64,000 nt of DNA from Malus domestica (lineage: Eukaryota > Streptophyta > Magnoliopsida > Rosales > Rosaceae). Each line of letters starts with the position of its first letter. Positions within the stretch are counted from its first letter, which is position 1. This document shows, piece after piece, positions 22,491-33,191 of this stretch. The stretch is from positions 27,891,501-27,955,500 of the forward strand of contig NC_091661.1 in assembly GCF_042453785.1 (NCBI RefSeq), read 5' to 3'. Below the pieces are notes generated by a model. It worked only from the letters and a program-made list of their open reading frames with translations. It had not been told where the DNA came from and did no database searches. The position numbers were made by a program, and so were the translations under genes.

Positions 22491-25400
22491 ATGGGTTTGA
22501 GATATATAGCCATCTCTGCGGCATGTACAGCGATAAGCTTTGCGGGTCTCCAGTTGTGGACGGAAACTTCTTTAGTTAAACTAAAATCGGATGGACTGAT
22601 TGAGGAGAATTTGATTAATGCGGCCAATTTTGGCCATGTATTTGATCTGCTTTTGGGTTCTTATACTACCGTCGGACTGCTGGCAAATTTTGTACTCAAT
22701 GCATTTATTTTACTCGTTCTATGTCTCAAGGTAATATTTTACCTCATCTGGAAACTTCTGTTGTTGCAAAACTGTAAGTTTGATGGATGCATGAACTAGT
22801 GCAGTGGGTTTATAAACTTTATATTACAGTGAATAGGAGATTTATTAGTTTGTGGGTCACAGTTGTTGCTATCGGTTCTAGTATTACTTTCATATGTTGT
22901 GCCAGTTTGATGAATTTTGGCAAGAAACAAATTTTCTACATTTCCTGCTAGAGATGGTTAGTTTGTTTTAAGATACCAGATGCCATTATTGAAACATGCA
23001 ATAAAAATCTTGGAGCTACTAAACTACTCATTGTCTGTTTTCCTTTATGTTTGTGAAATTTGTTTGAGGAAGGTTGATTTGATCATCTAATGTCTGTTTC
23101 TAATCTGCAGACTATATTCTTTGTGGAGTTGTATCCTTCTGAAACTCGCAAATTAATTGAACGCCTTATCAATTATGTTATTTACAAGGTGAATACTTTA
23201 ACTTGCTGTCAGTTAATTTGCTTGCTACCAGTAGACTCACTACTTTAACGTGATAAACTTTCCTTTTTAATTGTTTTATAATACTTGGTGTTTATAACTC
23301 TGTCATGTATTAATATGTATTGTTCAATGATTTATGTTTATCGATGAATGTCAAACAGGGCACTTTTCTACCCCTGGTCATCCCTCCTACAATATATCAT
23401 GCGGGCATGTGGTCAGTCTGGTTGATTGTTCTTTGTTCTTTAAAGGTATATAACATGATATTTATCAAGAACATGATGTTTATGGAAGTATAAAAGTAAG
23501 TGCATACCTTTTTACCTATCTTTTCTATGTACTTATATAGATGTTTCAAGCTTTGGCTCGAGATCGACTTGAACGGTTGAATGCATCCCCTTCTGCCACA
23601 CCATGGACGTATTTTCGTGTGTATTCAGTGTTATTGCTGGTGCTCACCGTTGACATTTTCTGGTATTGCTTTATCACTTTTCTTGGAGTACGAATTAGCT
23701 CTCTTGCATGTCACTTATAATGTCCATTTTGGGTGCATAACAGGATAACACCACAGGTTACTGGGTGAAATACTCTTTTATTTTATCTTTAAAAAATTTT
23801 CTGTGTTTCTCTAGCAGTATTAAACCACTCCAATGCTACCTTTCTAGGCTAAGTTTTTCTTTTGCCAGGACTAGATCATCAATCAGCTTGGATTTTTTAT
23901 TCCCAAAACCTGCCGAGAAAATACTTATAGTGGATCAGTTGTTTAGCATTCTGAAATTATTTAATTGATTCATGAAGTCGTTGTTCACATAACTGTGTGT
24001 TGCTCCTCTCTCGTTGCATGAGTTTGTATTACTGAGAATTGGTTCATTCTGTATATTTTGCTCGGTGCTTGCAGGATAAGGCTGTGTGTGGTGATATATA
24101 AAACACTGGGTTTATCCATGTTTCTCCTGTTATTATTTGAGCCTTTCAGTATTGCATTTGAGACACTGCAGGTAATCTCCTGGGAATTTTGTCATGAAAC
24201 GTTATCATGTTATCTGTCAAATTTTAAAAAATAGTTGACAGGGTTGGTTGGCTTGTCACAATGCTTTTGTAGGCTATTTTGGTGCATGGATTTCAGTTAC
24301 TTGATATATGGATCCATCATTCAGCATGGGATAGTTCAAATTGCGAGGGGTCTAAATTATTTGATACATCAGCAGCTGGTAGGTCTCCAAATTTATTTTT
24401 ATTTTCTCACATCGTAAATAGGGTTATTGGGGATGTTCCTATTCTCTATAGTACGTTGTATTGGTAACAGCTTACTTGAGTTTTCGGATCTAAATTGGGG
24501 GTTATATGTAGTCAGGTTATAGTAGTTACTATTTTCATTTTGTCTCACTGCAGGTTTATTGTTGGAATGGAAAGGCAGTCTTACTCGGAATTTGGGATTT
24601 GTTCTTGACATGGCAACATTGTTAATGGCCCTGGGTCACTACGTGCATATTTGGTGGCTTCATGGCATGGCATTCCATCTGGTGGATGCAATCCTTTTTC
24701 TAAACATACGTGTAAATATTTGTGTAAATATTTTCATTCTACTTTCTATTGGAACATCTGTTTTCTTTCTTACTTGATTCCCCAATATCATCTTATTCCT
24801 AATTAAGGATTCATTATTGAGCAGGCCTTGCTAAGTGCAATTTTAAAACGTATAAAAGGGTTCATCAAACTGAGGAAAGCCTTAGGTGCTCTTCATGCAG
24901 CACTTCCAGATGCAACATCTGAAGAACTACGAGCATATGATGATGAATGTGCAATTTGTAGGGTATGATTAGTTTTTCCCCGAACTTGGTTACTATTTCA
25001 GTTTTTTGTTGGCTCCCCAAACTCACTTGGAAAATGGCAGGAACCTATGGCTAAGGCCAAAAGACTACACTGCAGTCACCTTTTTCATCTTGCGTGCTTG
25101 AGATCCTGGTATGGTTCATATTATTTGTTAAGTATACCCTTACGTTTTCATAATTTTTAATTTTAAAGCATGTGGTGCCTAGGAAAATGATGAAAGTTAT
25201 TAATAATTCCAGGTTGGATCAAGGTTTGAACGAGATATATTCATGTCCGACTTGTCGCAAGCCACTTTTTGTGGGCAGACCTGAAAATGAAGTACATTCC
25301 CGCAGTGAAGGAACTTCGAATGATGAGCAGCTTGCTCGTCAAATAAGTTCAGGACTTGATCGACAAAATACTCCTGGACATGCAATACCTGCTGGTGTGT

Positions 25401-26376
25401 TTCCCAATCAGGCTCAGAACCCTGCAGAAGGTGATCCATGGAGGTACGAAACCTTATTTAGGAAGTATTGTAGTTTCTCTTTGTAATAAATTCCATAGGG
25501 TGATTAGATTCCAGTTCATAAACAAGAAGACAAATACTCTGTATGGTTGCATAATCCTTAAAGATGCATGCAAAACAGGCACTCCGCGTCGCTTTTTCCT
25601 TAAACTGTTTGATTGCGAAGTAATAGAAAGCAAACAATTTCTTTCCCGTTGCTGTTTATTCCTTATAAGCGCAGATGCTGTAAAAGAAATTAAATCTGTT
25701 AGAATAAAACCGCATCAGGTAAAGACTTCCATTAAAAAGAAAACATAATTGTTTATTAGTTTATATAATACACAATATATATCATGCTTCTCCTTATGGC
25801 CCATAGGGGTGCAGGACTGGATCCAGATTGGTTGCATACTTGGCCAAGTCAGGGAGTTGACGGGGCAGGTCCTTCTACAGCCATAGGATCTGTTGGACTG
25901 GGGAGAGTTCAGATGATGATGAGGCATCTTGCATCTGTAGGGGAGACGTATGCCCAAACAGCCCTCGAAGATAGTGCGTGGAGCCTCTGGCCTATGAATG
26001 CCCCACAGGTTGCTGCAACTGGTCCACCTATTCCTCCAGCTGACGATGGAAGAAACCAAGGAGGAGCAAGGAATTTACGTATGAGGACCCCCTCACGTAC
26101 TGTGAATGACAACCTAGCAAACATACTTGCCATGGCTGAGACGGTGAGGGAAGTTCTGCCTCATATGCCAGATGACCTAATTTTCCAGGTACAGTTTGTT
26201 TTTACAACACAATTATGCTTTTCGTACGAATATATTGTCAATTGTCGTTTTAAAACAATTATATCGAAGCTTGTTTTTAAACTTTGATTTTACATTCCGT
26301 AATGTATTACGTTTCACAGGATTTGCAGCGAACGAATTCAGTTACAGTTACTGTGAATAATCTTCTCCAGATGTGA
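22491..26376 (+). CDS. RIN2: RIN2/RIN3-type RING-CUE E3 ubiquitin ligase
   Basis: Twelve coding exons with GT-AG borders and consistent phase: 22491-22730, 23111-23188, 23359-23445, 23541-23662, 24075-24171, 24273-24378, 24554-24711, 24825-24962, 25041-25108, 25213-25443, 25807-26188, 26320-26376. They encode about 587 residues. RIN2 and RIN3 are AMFR/gp78-like, membrane-bound ligases that bind the immune receptor RPM1 and support the hypersensitive response in Arabidopsis. The N-terminal ~300 residues hold several membrane segments. A C3H2C3 RING follows: C338, C341, C353, H355, H358, C361, C376 and C379. The C-terminus (NILAMAETVREVLPHMPDDL, then QDLQRTNSVTVTVNNLLQM) is a CUE ubiquitin-binding domain. 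The order and wording match Arabidopsis RIN2/RIN3 from recall. I cannot say which of the two is the orthologue. All key residues are present. Confidence 0.93.
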
Positions 26377-28760
26377 CGACGAGGCAATGTATCTTCTTTT
26401 GTTGTAATGTGTTCCCAAGTACCCGAAACTAGTTGAGGTTGTCTAAACACCACGATCGTCCTCTGTGAGACTGTCTCCCCACCCACAGTGTACATAAAGG
26501 CAGCTCACCGGATCACTTTTACCGGCGGAAAGACGGAAAAGAGGCACAAGTATAGTTTCTTTGTTTTGTAATTCCCCTGGGAAAAATAAATTTTCGACGA
26601 TGTGTATCGTTTACAGATAAATAGATTGCTGTTTCCTGTGGTTTCGAATTCGCCATTCGGCTGGCTCGGCCAGAAGACTTGGTGCATACACGAAATCTCT
26701 GCTGTGGTTCATAGCTTTGCAAGAAATATGCACAAATAGAATGAGTTACGAAGTTTTAATCGAAAATAGGATTGGAGGGACATCAAAACGAATAATATAT
26801 TTGCGACTTATACAATACGAGGGACGTATTCTATACTTTCGTATGCGTACCCATTCGTGTGTATATTGAGTGGAACGACAGGAGATGAAAGTAGTGAAGG
26901 AGCAAAACGCCGGCTAAACGACATGGGCGCCGAGATGACCAAGAAATGCTGTGTTTGTAGTCGACATGAGTTGGGCTGTTTTGTCAAGGCACGAACACCA
27001 ATGGTTGATTTGTCACTAAAGCCGTTAACAAAGCAACGGAGGGGTAGTTCTTTAAAAAAGTCAAAGCCAACAAGCCATTGTTTCTGCACGTGTCAAATTC
27101 CAGTTGAACCGACCCAAATTTCTGATTTTCTTCTGCTTTGACTTTCCTACTTAATTCTGTTCTTCGATTTGATTAGCTTAAACTATGAAGTAAAAGAAGT
27201 CTACCAGCGATCTCTTGCTCAATTAATTAAGAACATTTGATGTCAAATATTATGTTCAATTTTGTTTTTTTCTAATACTGTATAACATATAAAATGATGA
27301 TCTTAAGTTAACAAAGCTTCTTACTTTAAGAAGGTTGGAAGAACGTCTTTCGTACGTCGTTTTACCCTTGTTTGCAAAAAGGTTGTTTCTACGATTCGAA
27401 AGAAACAACCTTTCTGTCTCGATTCCTCCCTAATCAATATATTAACTTTGTCTTCTAATGGTCTCTTTTTCACCTGAATTTTGTGGGTATGGTTTTTAAC
27501 TTCACATTGAGGGTCCTTTTCAAATTTCAATGGAGTTGTTAATGTTGTCTGTGTTATTAGTGACAATTGCAGCTACTATTTTACTGAGGTTCAACCATTT
27601 TTATGTCTCCTTGCACCTCTTTTTCTACTCAAAACAGCGCCTTCTGTCTCTCACCAGCTCTCGTCCTTTGGCAGCCACGAGAAGCTGGTCGTAGGCTGAG
27701 TTTCCATATGTCATGGTAAATAATAATCCCACCAAATTAACCCACGATTAAGCATGTTAGGTTAATGTTTTAGGGTAAAGTTTTTGTGCAGGTACGGAAG
27801 TTCGAGCAAAAAAGCATGCATGCAACAGACACGGATCGACAACCATGAAAATCTGACGGAAAAAATTGAGGAGTTTTTCGATAGAAACAAATCAACGTGT
27901 ATTTTCTGTTGTGCCTTTCCACTTTTTGCCTCAACTTAATTACTTTTGGCCTCAGCACATTCCCCTTGGTTCTATATTTTTATATGAACGCCATCGACAA
28001 CGATGCTTCGAAGTTCGAATTTACAAACTATATAGTCCAAAGGATTAATTGTATTTTACTGATCTAATTGGGACCATTGGGACCATGAAACTTTTTCTTG
28101 ATGGGAAAGCAAGGTCTTAGTTCGATATGAATGCAGGTGAACACTATCACGTGCTCGGGATTTTGAGGCGTGACAGAAAAACTAGCAATACATTGCAACT
28201 AATTTTTAAGTGCAGAACATATGAATTGACTAATCCCAGCTGCAACAAACCCACTTTTCTCTCTTTTGCACAAAAGTGCTAAATGTTGTAGTGTAAATTC
28301 ACGAGAAGTTGGAAAATTATAGTCTGTCCAAATCATCCTCCGCAACTGAAGGAAGCATGCATGCGTCCTTGTCTAATTATTTTTTTAATTCTCTGTCATA
28401 TTCCCGATTAAACTAGTTAACTTTAAACCGATTAAGTTGTGGCTTAATTTTCTCATACATGTCCGGAGTCCATGAACATATATATATGTTTCTCTCAAAG
28501 CTTCAAAGTATAGCATATCTAATATATCTAGGAGTTACGGTTTCACTTTCCTTGTTGAGGGTTTAGGGTTAGGTCCTTATCTTGGGGCCCTTGTTTTAAT
28601 TTCTAGTAAAATAGACAAGTCATGCAACCCACCACAACCTTCTTTTATCTTCTTGCATAAGTCTCATCACTCACTGTCTCTCCATCTTGTCACAACAAAT
28701 CGAAATAACCTTATATAGTTGCTGCTGCCGCTGCTTCTTCTCCATCTCAAGATCATCGTC
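26377..28760. other. Intergenic region between the RIN2-like gene and the peptide genes
   Basis: It begins with the RIN2-like 3' trailer. Short ORFs on both strands at 26808-27141 have no domain. GCATGCATGC (RY-type) motifs occur near 27814 and 28352. TTATATAG at about 28709 is a possible TATA box for the first peptide gene. A perfect hairpin at 27378-27413 is listed separately. Confidence 0.4.
27378..27413. repeat. Perfect 13-bp stem hairpin
   Basis: AAAGGTTGTTTCT (27378-27390) and AGAAACAACCTTT (27401-27413) are exact complements around a 10-nt loop. It could be the core of a decayed fold-back element or a small RNA hairpin. The short stem argues against a typical plant miRNA precursor. 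Confidence 0.6.
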
Positions 28761-29510
28761 ATGTCGAGTATCATATCTTCTGTTTTCTCGATCTTTCTTC
28801 TGTTTCTTTCCATGCATGAATGTGAGGCTCGCTATATCGTGCTTGTCCCTCAGGGTTTTGGAGCACCATTCCAACCTTCCAGCAAGGTTTGTTATTCTTG
28901 CATGTGTTTCAATTAATAGCGGTCGTTTGATAATAATTTCATTTCTAGTTTTCACTTTGTTTGAAAACTAAAAAATTGTTTGGTAATGAAAAACCAAAAA
29001 CTACAAAGTACTTTTGTGAGTTCTCAAATTTGGCTTGATTTTGGTTTTCTATTTTCAATATTTGAAAAATAAAATGGTTATCAAACGACCCTTAATATTT
29101 CCGCTAAGTTTATCTATGGAAGTTCATAAACTAATGCATGCAATGTTAAATTTCAGGGTCTGTTAAATGTGGAGAAGTTTAAAACACTTGGAATGGATTC
29201 CAGTAAAGGATTCGTTATGAAGGAAGATGATGAAGCTGAAAAGGTTCATGGTGGAGCAATCACTAGTACTACTACTCAAAACCCAAATGAAACAAAGGAC
29301 TCAAAGACTACTACTCCTCCTTCTGTAAATGAAGTGAAGTACACTAGCAGAGGACAAAAATCAGGTGTTGTACCAGCTACTAAGCCTCTTGTTTCAGTTT
29401 CTTGGCCTGTACCGTGCAAGATTAATTGCGACAAGAACCATGGAAAAACTAATCCCGGGATTTACTCAGATTATTCGAGACCAAGAACACGTCCTCCATC
29501 CCATAACTGA
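28761..29510 (+). CDS. RGF/GOLVEN/CLEL peptide precursor 1
   Basis: Exon 1 is 28761-28886 and exon 2 is 29157-29510, joined in phase 0, giving 159 residues. RGF/GLV/CLEL peptides are secreted, tyrosine-sulfated signals of about 13-18 residues sensed by RGFR/RGI receptor kinases. They control root meristem size and gravitropism. Residues 1-23 are a signal peptide (ISSVFSIFLLFLSMHECEA). The middle is variable and rich in Ser, Thr and Lys. The last 13 residues, DYSRPRTRPPSHN, fit the family signature DY-x6-PP-x-HN and end the protein. Two cysteines (CKINC) shortly before the motif are unusual. The intron carries a MITE-like element. A second precursor follows 270 bp downstream. No protein outside the motif was recognised, so the call rests on signal peptide plus motif. 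Confidence 0.82.
28919..29092. mobile_element. MITE-like element in the peptide-gene intron
   Basis: GGTCGTTTGATAA at the left (28921-28933) and TTATCAAACGACC at the right (29078-29090) are exact complements around about 145 bp of AT-rich sequence. TA or TTA occurs on both sides, so a Stowaway- or Tourist-like origin is possible. Exact ends are uncertain by 1-2 bases. Confidence 0.65.
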
Positions 29511-29776
29511 GCTTAAATTCTTTATGTAGTAACATCTTTTTTCCTTCTTCATATATAAATATGAATATATCTTATAACTTTCATAAGAATATACATAAAG
29601 AAAGCGCTTAAAGTATCCTTGGAGTATACGATCTATATATCTCCAAGAACTACTTTGTATTAGTGTGCATCTAAATAGTACTCGGATCCAATTGAACATA
29701 TTAATTTTTCCTTGATGAGATCTCCAGTTTTAATTGTAAACCAGATATTAATTATTAACTAATCAATGTATCATAT

Positions 29777-30485
29777 ATGATGGGTCGTCTTCTTGTCATT
29801 TCATTGATAGGGATGGAACATGCCGGAAGTGAGATTCTAGAGTCTCTTGGTCACATGGTGGGCTTGCTTAAAGCAACAAGTCCTACTACTAAAAAGGTAA
29901 TCAACTTCACTTAGGAGTCCTACTACTTCAGTTGGTCTTAATTTTCTAGCTAGATGGTACCTCATTCGGATCAATCTTCTTCAATATGTCGAACCCTGGA
30001 GGGTGACAAGGGAATTAAGACATTGTTTGTATGCCTGAATTGTTGAATGTGCGAGTTGGAAAAATTAATTGGACGTTAGTTCTAGTAGTTGCAAAAGTTG
30101 AGATTCTACAGTAAAATCAATTAGTTATATGGGAAGTAAGTCAAATATTTATGAGCACATGTAATGTCTCTTAGTTATCCGATGTGAGATTCACACACTC
30201 AACAATCATCTTATGGATGAAGCCCACAGGAAAATGAATGGAATAATTAATGCGTCAAGAGAGATTAGACGAATCAATGTTCTATAGAGGATTAGTTGAG
30301 AATGTTAAGAATTGATCACCGTGTTTCGCATGCATATGTTGTATATGTAGGAAGCGAGGAGGAGAGCTTTATCTGGTAAAGAAGCCGTAAATTACAACAG
30401 TGATGACAGAGTAGAAGATAATGTGGTGCATACAGATTACAACCCACCACATTCGACACCACCCATTCACAACAGAAAAACTTAA
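29777..30485 (+). CDS. RGF/GOLVEN/CLEL peptide precursor 2 (two very short exons)
   Basis: Exon 1, 29777-29896, ends ACTAAAAAG|GTAATC. Exon 2, 30351-30485, follows the acceptor TATATGTAG. They join in phase 0 to give 84 residues. The C-terminal part reads VHTDYNPPHSTPPIHNRKT, and residues 69-81 (DYNPPHSTPPIHN) fit the RGF/GLV/CLEL signature; a short tail after HN occurs in several known members. The N-terminus MMGRLLVISLIGMEHAGSE is only weakly hydrophobic, so an upstream exon with a true signal peptide may exist, or the gene may be decaying. Its place directly after another precursor of the same family supports the reading. Arabidopsis also has neighbouring GLV genes, from recall. Both exons are short, so they escape ORF-length filters. 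Confidence 0.68.
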
Positions 30486-30829
30486 TTACGACGGAGGACG
30501 AACGTGATCTAGGGTTTATACAAGTAGCTACGGGCCTATGGCTACAAGAATATACAGTGAAAACATATATTATATACAACCAGTTGGTTGCTAATTTCTT
30601 GTTATGTTTTCTCATATCAAGGGGTTTATCAGAGAGACTTCATCGGTTGTATTAATACAAACGGACACTACCATATCAATCTGGATAAATAAGTATTAGA
30701 AGTCTTAAGTAATTACCATCCACAACACAAATTAAAGGAAGAAACGATTAGTACGGCATAATTTCAATGGATATACAGAAGGTAGGTAGATGCCCTACCA
30801 AAACAGAAATAAAGAAACAAATGAAAAGG

Positions 30830-31624
30830 TTAAGTAGGAGTGAGAAAATTCCCATATTGCTGTGATCCACATTGAAACAGGAAACCTCCAGGCGACAACC
30901 CCACCACGACTGCAGAAACCATCCCAAGCAACCACCCTGTCACCACCGCCCCACACAATATCCCCACCCCAACACCTCCATTACTCCCACCACTCTTCCC
31001 CTCTCCTTCTGACGCCGATGATGAAGAAATCTTCACGTCAACTAACTTAGCAACTACTCCTTCATCTTTCATTGTAGTTTCTTCCTTCTCCTCCACAATC
31101 ACTTCACTACATTTCTTACGATCAGCATTGAACAAAACCACGGGCAGTTCCTTGTACTCTTCTTCTTTTACTTCTTCCTTTTCTTCATAACATCCTTCTA
31201 GGTCTTGGTACTGCTGCGGGGATGACAACCCATCTACTCCATCGTCTGCAGTGGCATCGCCGTCGTCATTCAAGCACGACTCGGTACAAGAACACGTCGA
31301 ACCAACATCTTCATGATCATCACGCACGTGTTCACAATCCATGCCGGAAGAGGTTAATCCCAAACTGTCTACCCACTCGGAAAGTATCTTCCCAAGTTCC
31401 TTGAGCCTCCGGGACATGTGTTCCAAGTGCTTGGGCTTCGACGGGCTAGACGCTTTCTCCGCCGACAGCATTTTCTCGAGAAAACTCAGCCTTTGCGCCA
31501 TATCTAGGAAGTGATGAAGTTGGCATTCGGCCGCCAACTCTTCCGGTGGAAGAGCTAACACGCTTTCGAGATACGACTCCAGTTCTTTCAGTTTCTTCCG
31601 CAAAATTCTGTATGTCTTCGTCAT
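30830..31624 (-). CDS. DUF7610-like membrane-anchored coiled-coil protein
   Basis: An intronless ORF of 264 residues. Residues 1-95 are helical with heptad character (YRILRKKLKELESYLESVL, then RLSFLEKMLSAEKASSPSKP and HMSRRLKELGKIL). STCSCTESCLNDDGD follows, then a long acidic stretch (EEKEEVKEEEYKELP). A single hydrophobic segment lies near residues 218-242 (GVGVGILCGAVVTGWLLGMV), with a short tail, so it is probably tail-anchored with the helical part in the cytosol. From recall this is the plant-specific family now called DUF7610, of unknown function; the family name is less certain than the gene itself. Start at 31624 is the only Met before the conserved helical region. Confidence 0.75.
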   Translation of the reverse strand: MTKTYRILRKKLKELESYLESVLALPPEELAAECQLHHFLDMAQRLSFLEKMLSAEKASSPSKPKHLEHMSRRLKELGKILSEWVDSLGLTSSGMDCEHVRDDHEDVGSTCSCTESCLNDDGDATADDGVDGLSSPQQYQDLEGCYEEKEEVKEEEYKELPVVLFNADRKKCSEVIVEEKEETTMKDEGVVAKLVDVKISSSSASEGEGKSGGSNGGVGVGILCGAVVTGWLLGMVSAVVVGLSPGGFLFQCGSQQYGNFLTPT

Positions 31625-31894
31625 CGTTGGTCTTCTGTGTGATCTGGGAGGGTTGTGGTTGTGATGGGAGAGGGTGGCGGTTTCCTTGAAAGCAATTTGG
31701 GTATTGGTTGGGATTATATCGTGGGATGTGGCGGTTGAGGTTTTGGGTAATGACCGACGTAGTGTTTACCTATTTGCGCCAGCCCCCAACCCCACGTCTT
31801 TATTTGACTACTTCCCCTTTTGCATTGACAGTTTTACCTTTTTTCGGTTTTTCCCCAAGCATTACAATCCAGCGATATTTTAATCTTTACCTAT
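31625..31894. other. Promoter side of the DUF7610-like gene
   Basis: Upstream leader of the minus-strand gene. No element stands out. Confidence 0.3.
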
Positions 31895-32118
31895 CACAAG
31901 GCCTTTTGGATGCTCACTGGCTTTGGGTTCCATTGGAACTCCAAAGTTAAGTGAGTTCGCGCGAGAGCAATCCTATGATGGGTGACTCACTGGGAAGTTC
32001 TTATGTGAATTTTCAGAAACAAAACCGTGAGGGCATGGTCGGGGCCCAAAACGGACAATATCGTGCTACGGCAGAGTCAAGCCCGGGATGTGGTGGGGGC
32101 CCAGGCGGGGATGTGACA
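31895..32118 (+). mobile_element. Cassandra-type LTR remnant carrying 5S rRNA-like sequence
   Basis: The stretch from GGCCTTTTGGATGCTCACTGG through GAACTCCAAAGTTAAG, GCGCGAGAGCAATC and GATGGGTGACTCACTGGGAA parallels the 3' two thirds of plant 5S rRNA, including the internal RNA polymerase III promoter region. The following part (AAACAAAACCGTGAGGGC, GACAATATCGTGCTACGGC, ending GGGGATGTGACA) is the 3' part of Cassandra LTRs from recall. The 5' portion is missing, so it is a truncated LTR, not a true 5S gene. Cassandra elements are short non-autonomous TRIMs. Confidence 0.82.
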
Positions 32119-33191
32119 GCAATGGTAAGGGTGTGTTGGTAGGGTCAGTAGTGGTGTGTGGTGGTTGAGGATGTAGAGGTAACAATGGTGGTAAGGTAAT
32201 GATAGCGGTGGCAGCAAAAATGGTGATGGCAATAGTGGTGGTGTAAGGTTAGTGTTTGTAGTAATAGGTGGCCGCGGTTACTTTGTTTAACAAGGGATAA
32301 AATGTATGTAAAAGAATGAATAATGTCATTTTCAAAAAATTAGCTATACCCGCTGTTCTCCCTTCTCTTTGGGCTTTGCACTTAAGGATTTGAGGTAATG
32401 GGCCTAACAGGCTTGACTGTTTGGTTAGACATCACAACCCAAGGTTCTGTTTCGATCTAAATAAAACTGTCATAAAGCCCGGCCCAACTCTAAACCGGAT
32501 CCAGTACAAAAGTCTCACGTGCGGCGCCGAAAGCCTCATCACGTGGGGTCAGAAACCGCACATGCCCACCTCCATCATTTCCCCACTCAAAGTCTGAAAC
32601 CGACCCACAGAGTCAACAATTCCCAGATTCTCATGTCCCTGTAAATTCGACCCCTTACCATGTCCATTTCTGTCCATTCACCACACTCAATTACGCGGCG
32701 AGTAGATCCTCTTCTGAACCTATGTGAGAATCTCGAGGATCCTCTAATTACATTCATTTATCGTAAATCATACAGTTAGAAATTATTGTAATTTTTTTAT
32801 TTAAAATTAAATGTAAATAATATCTAATGAAAATTGATTATGTGACAATAAGTATACGTAATTAAAGGATCTCGAAATCCTCATAAAAAGAATTCGAAAA
32901 AGATCACGTTCTCCTTTCTCCCCAATCCGAGTCACCAACATCCTCACACCAGCTGATCTCAAACACGCGAAATTCCAGTTCTACCCTTCCCATTATCCCC
33001 TTCCCTTTTCAGTTTTCACCCATACCTCGTACTCCTCATAAATTTGTCGCCTTCCTCTTTTCATCATCTTTTAATCCGCGTCTCTCAACGTCCACAGATC
33101 GCACTCTCAACATCCACAGATTGCTTCCAACTCGTTCGCTCCCACTCAGTGACTCAGTAATTTTAGTACCGAGTTTACTCAATCGAACACC
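32119..33191. other. Region upstream of BAG7
   Basis: GT-rich sequence after the Cassandra remnant, then the BAG7 promoter and leader. A CACGTG G-box core occurs at 32539-32544 in TCATCACGTGGGGTC-like context. No gene is seen. Confidence 0.35.

Noticed and set aside
23741..23775. Alternative exon starting after ATAACAG or CCACAG in the RIN2-like gene
   Set aside because: Only the acceptor at 24074 restores the Trp codon and the conserved IRLCVVIYK segment; the earlier sites are decoys.
26808..27141. Overlapping ORFs on both strands with a CCVC motif
   Set aside because: Neither product shows a known domain, and no splice or promoter context supports them.
31895..32118. Functional 5S rRNA gene
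   Set aside because: The 5S-like part has substitutions, lacks the full 5' region and continues into LTR sequence, so it is a Cassandra remnant.
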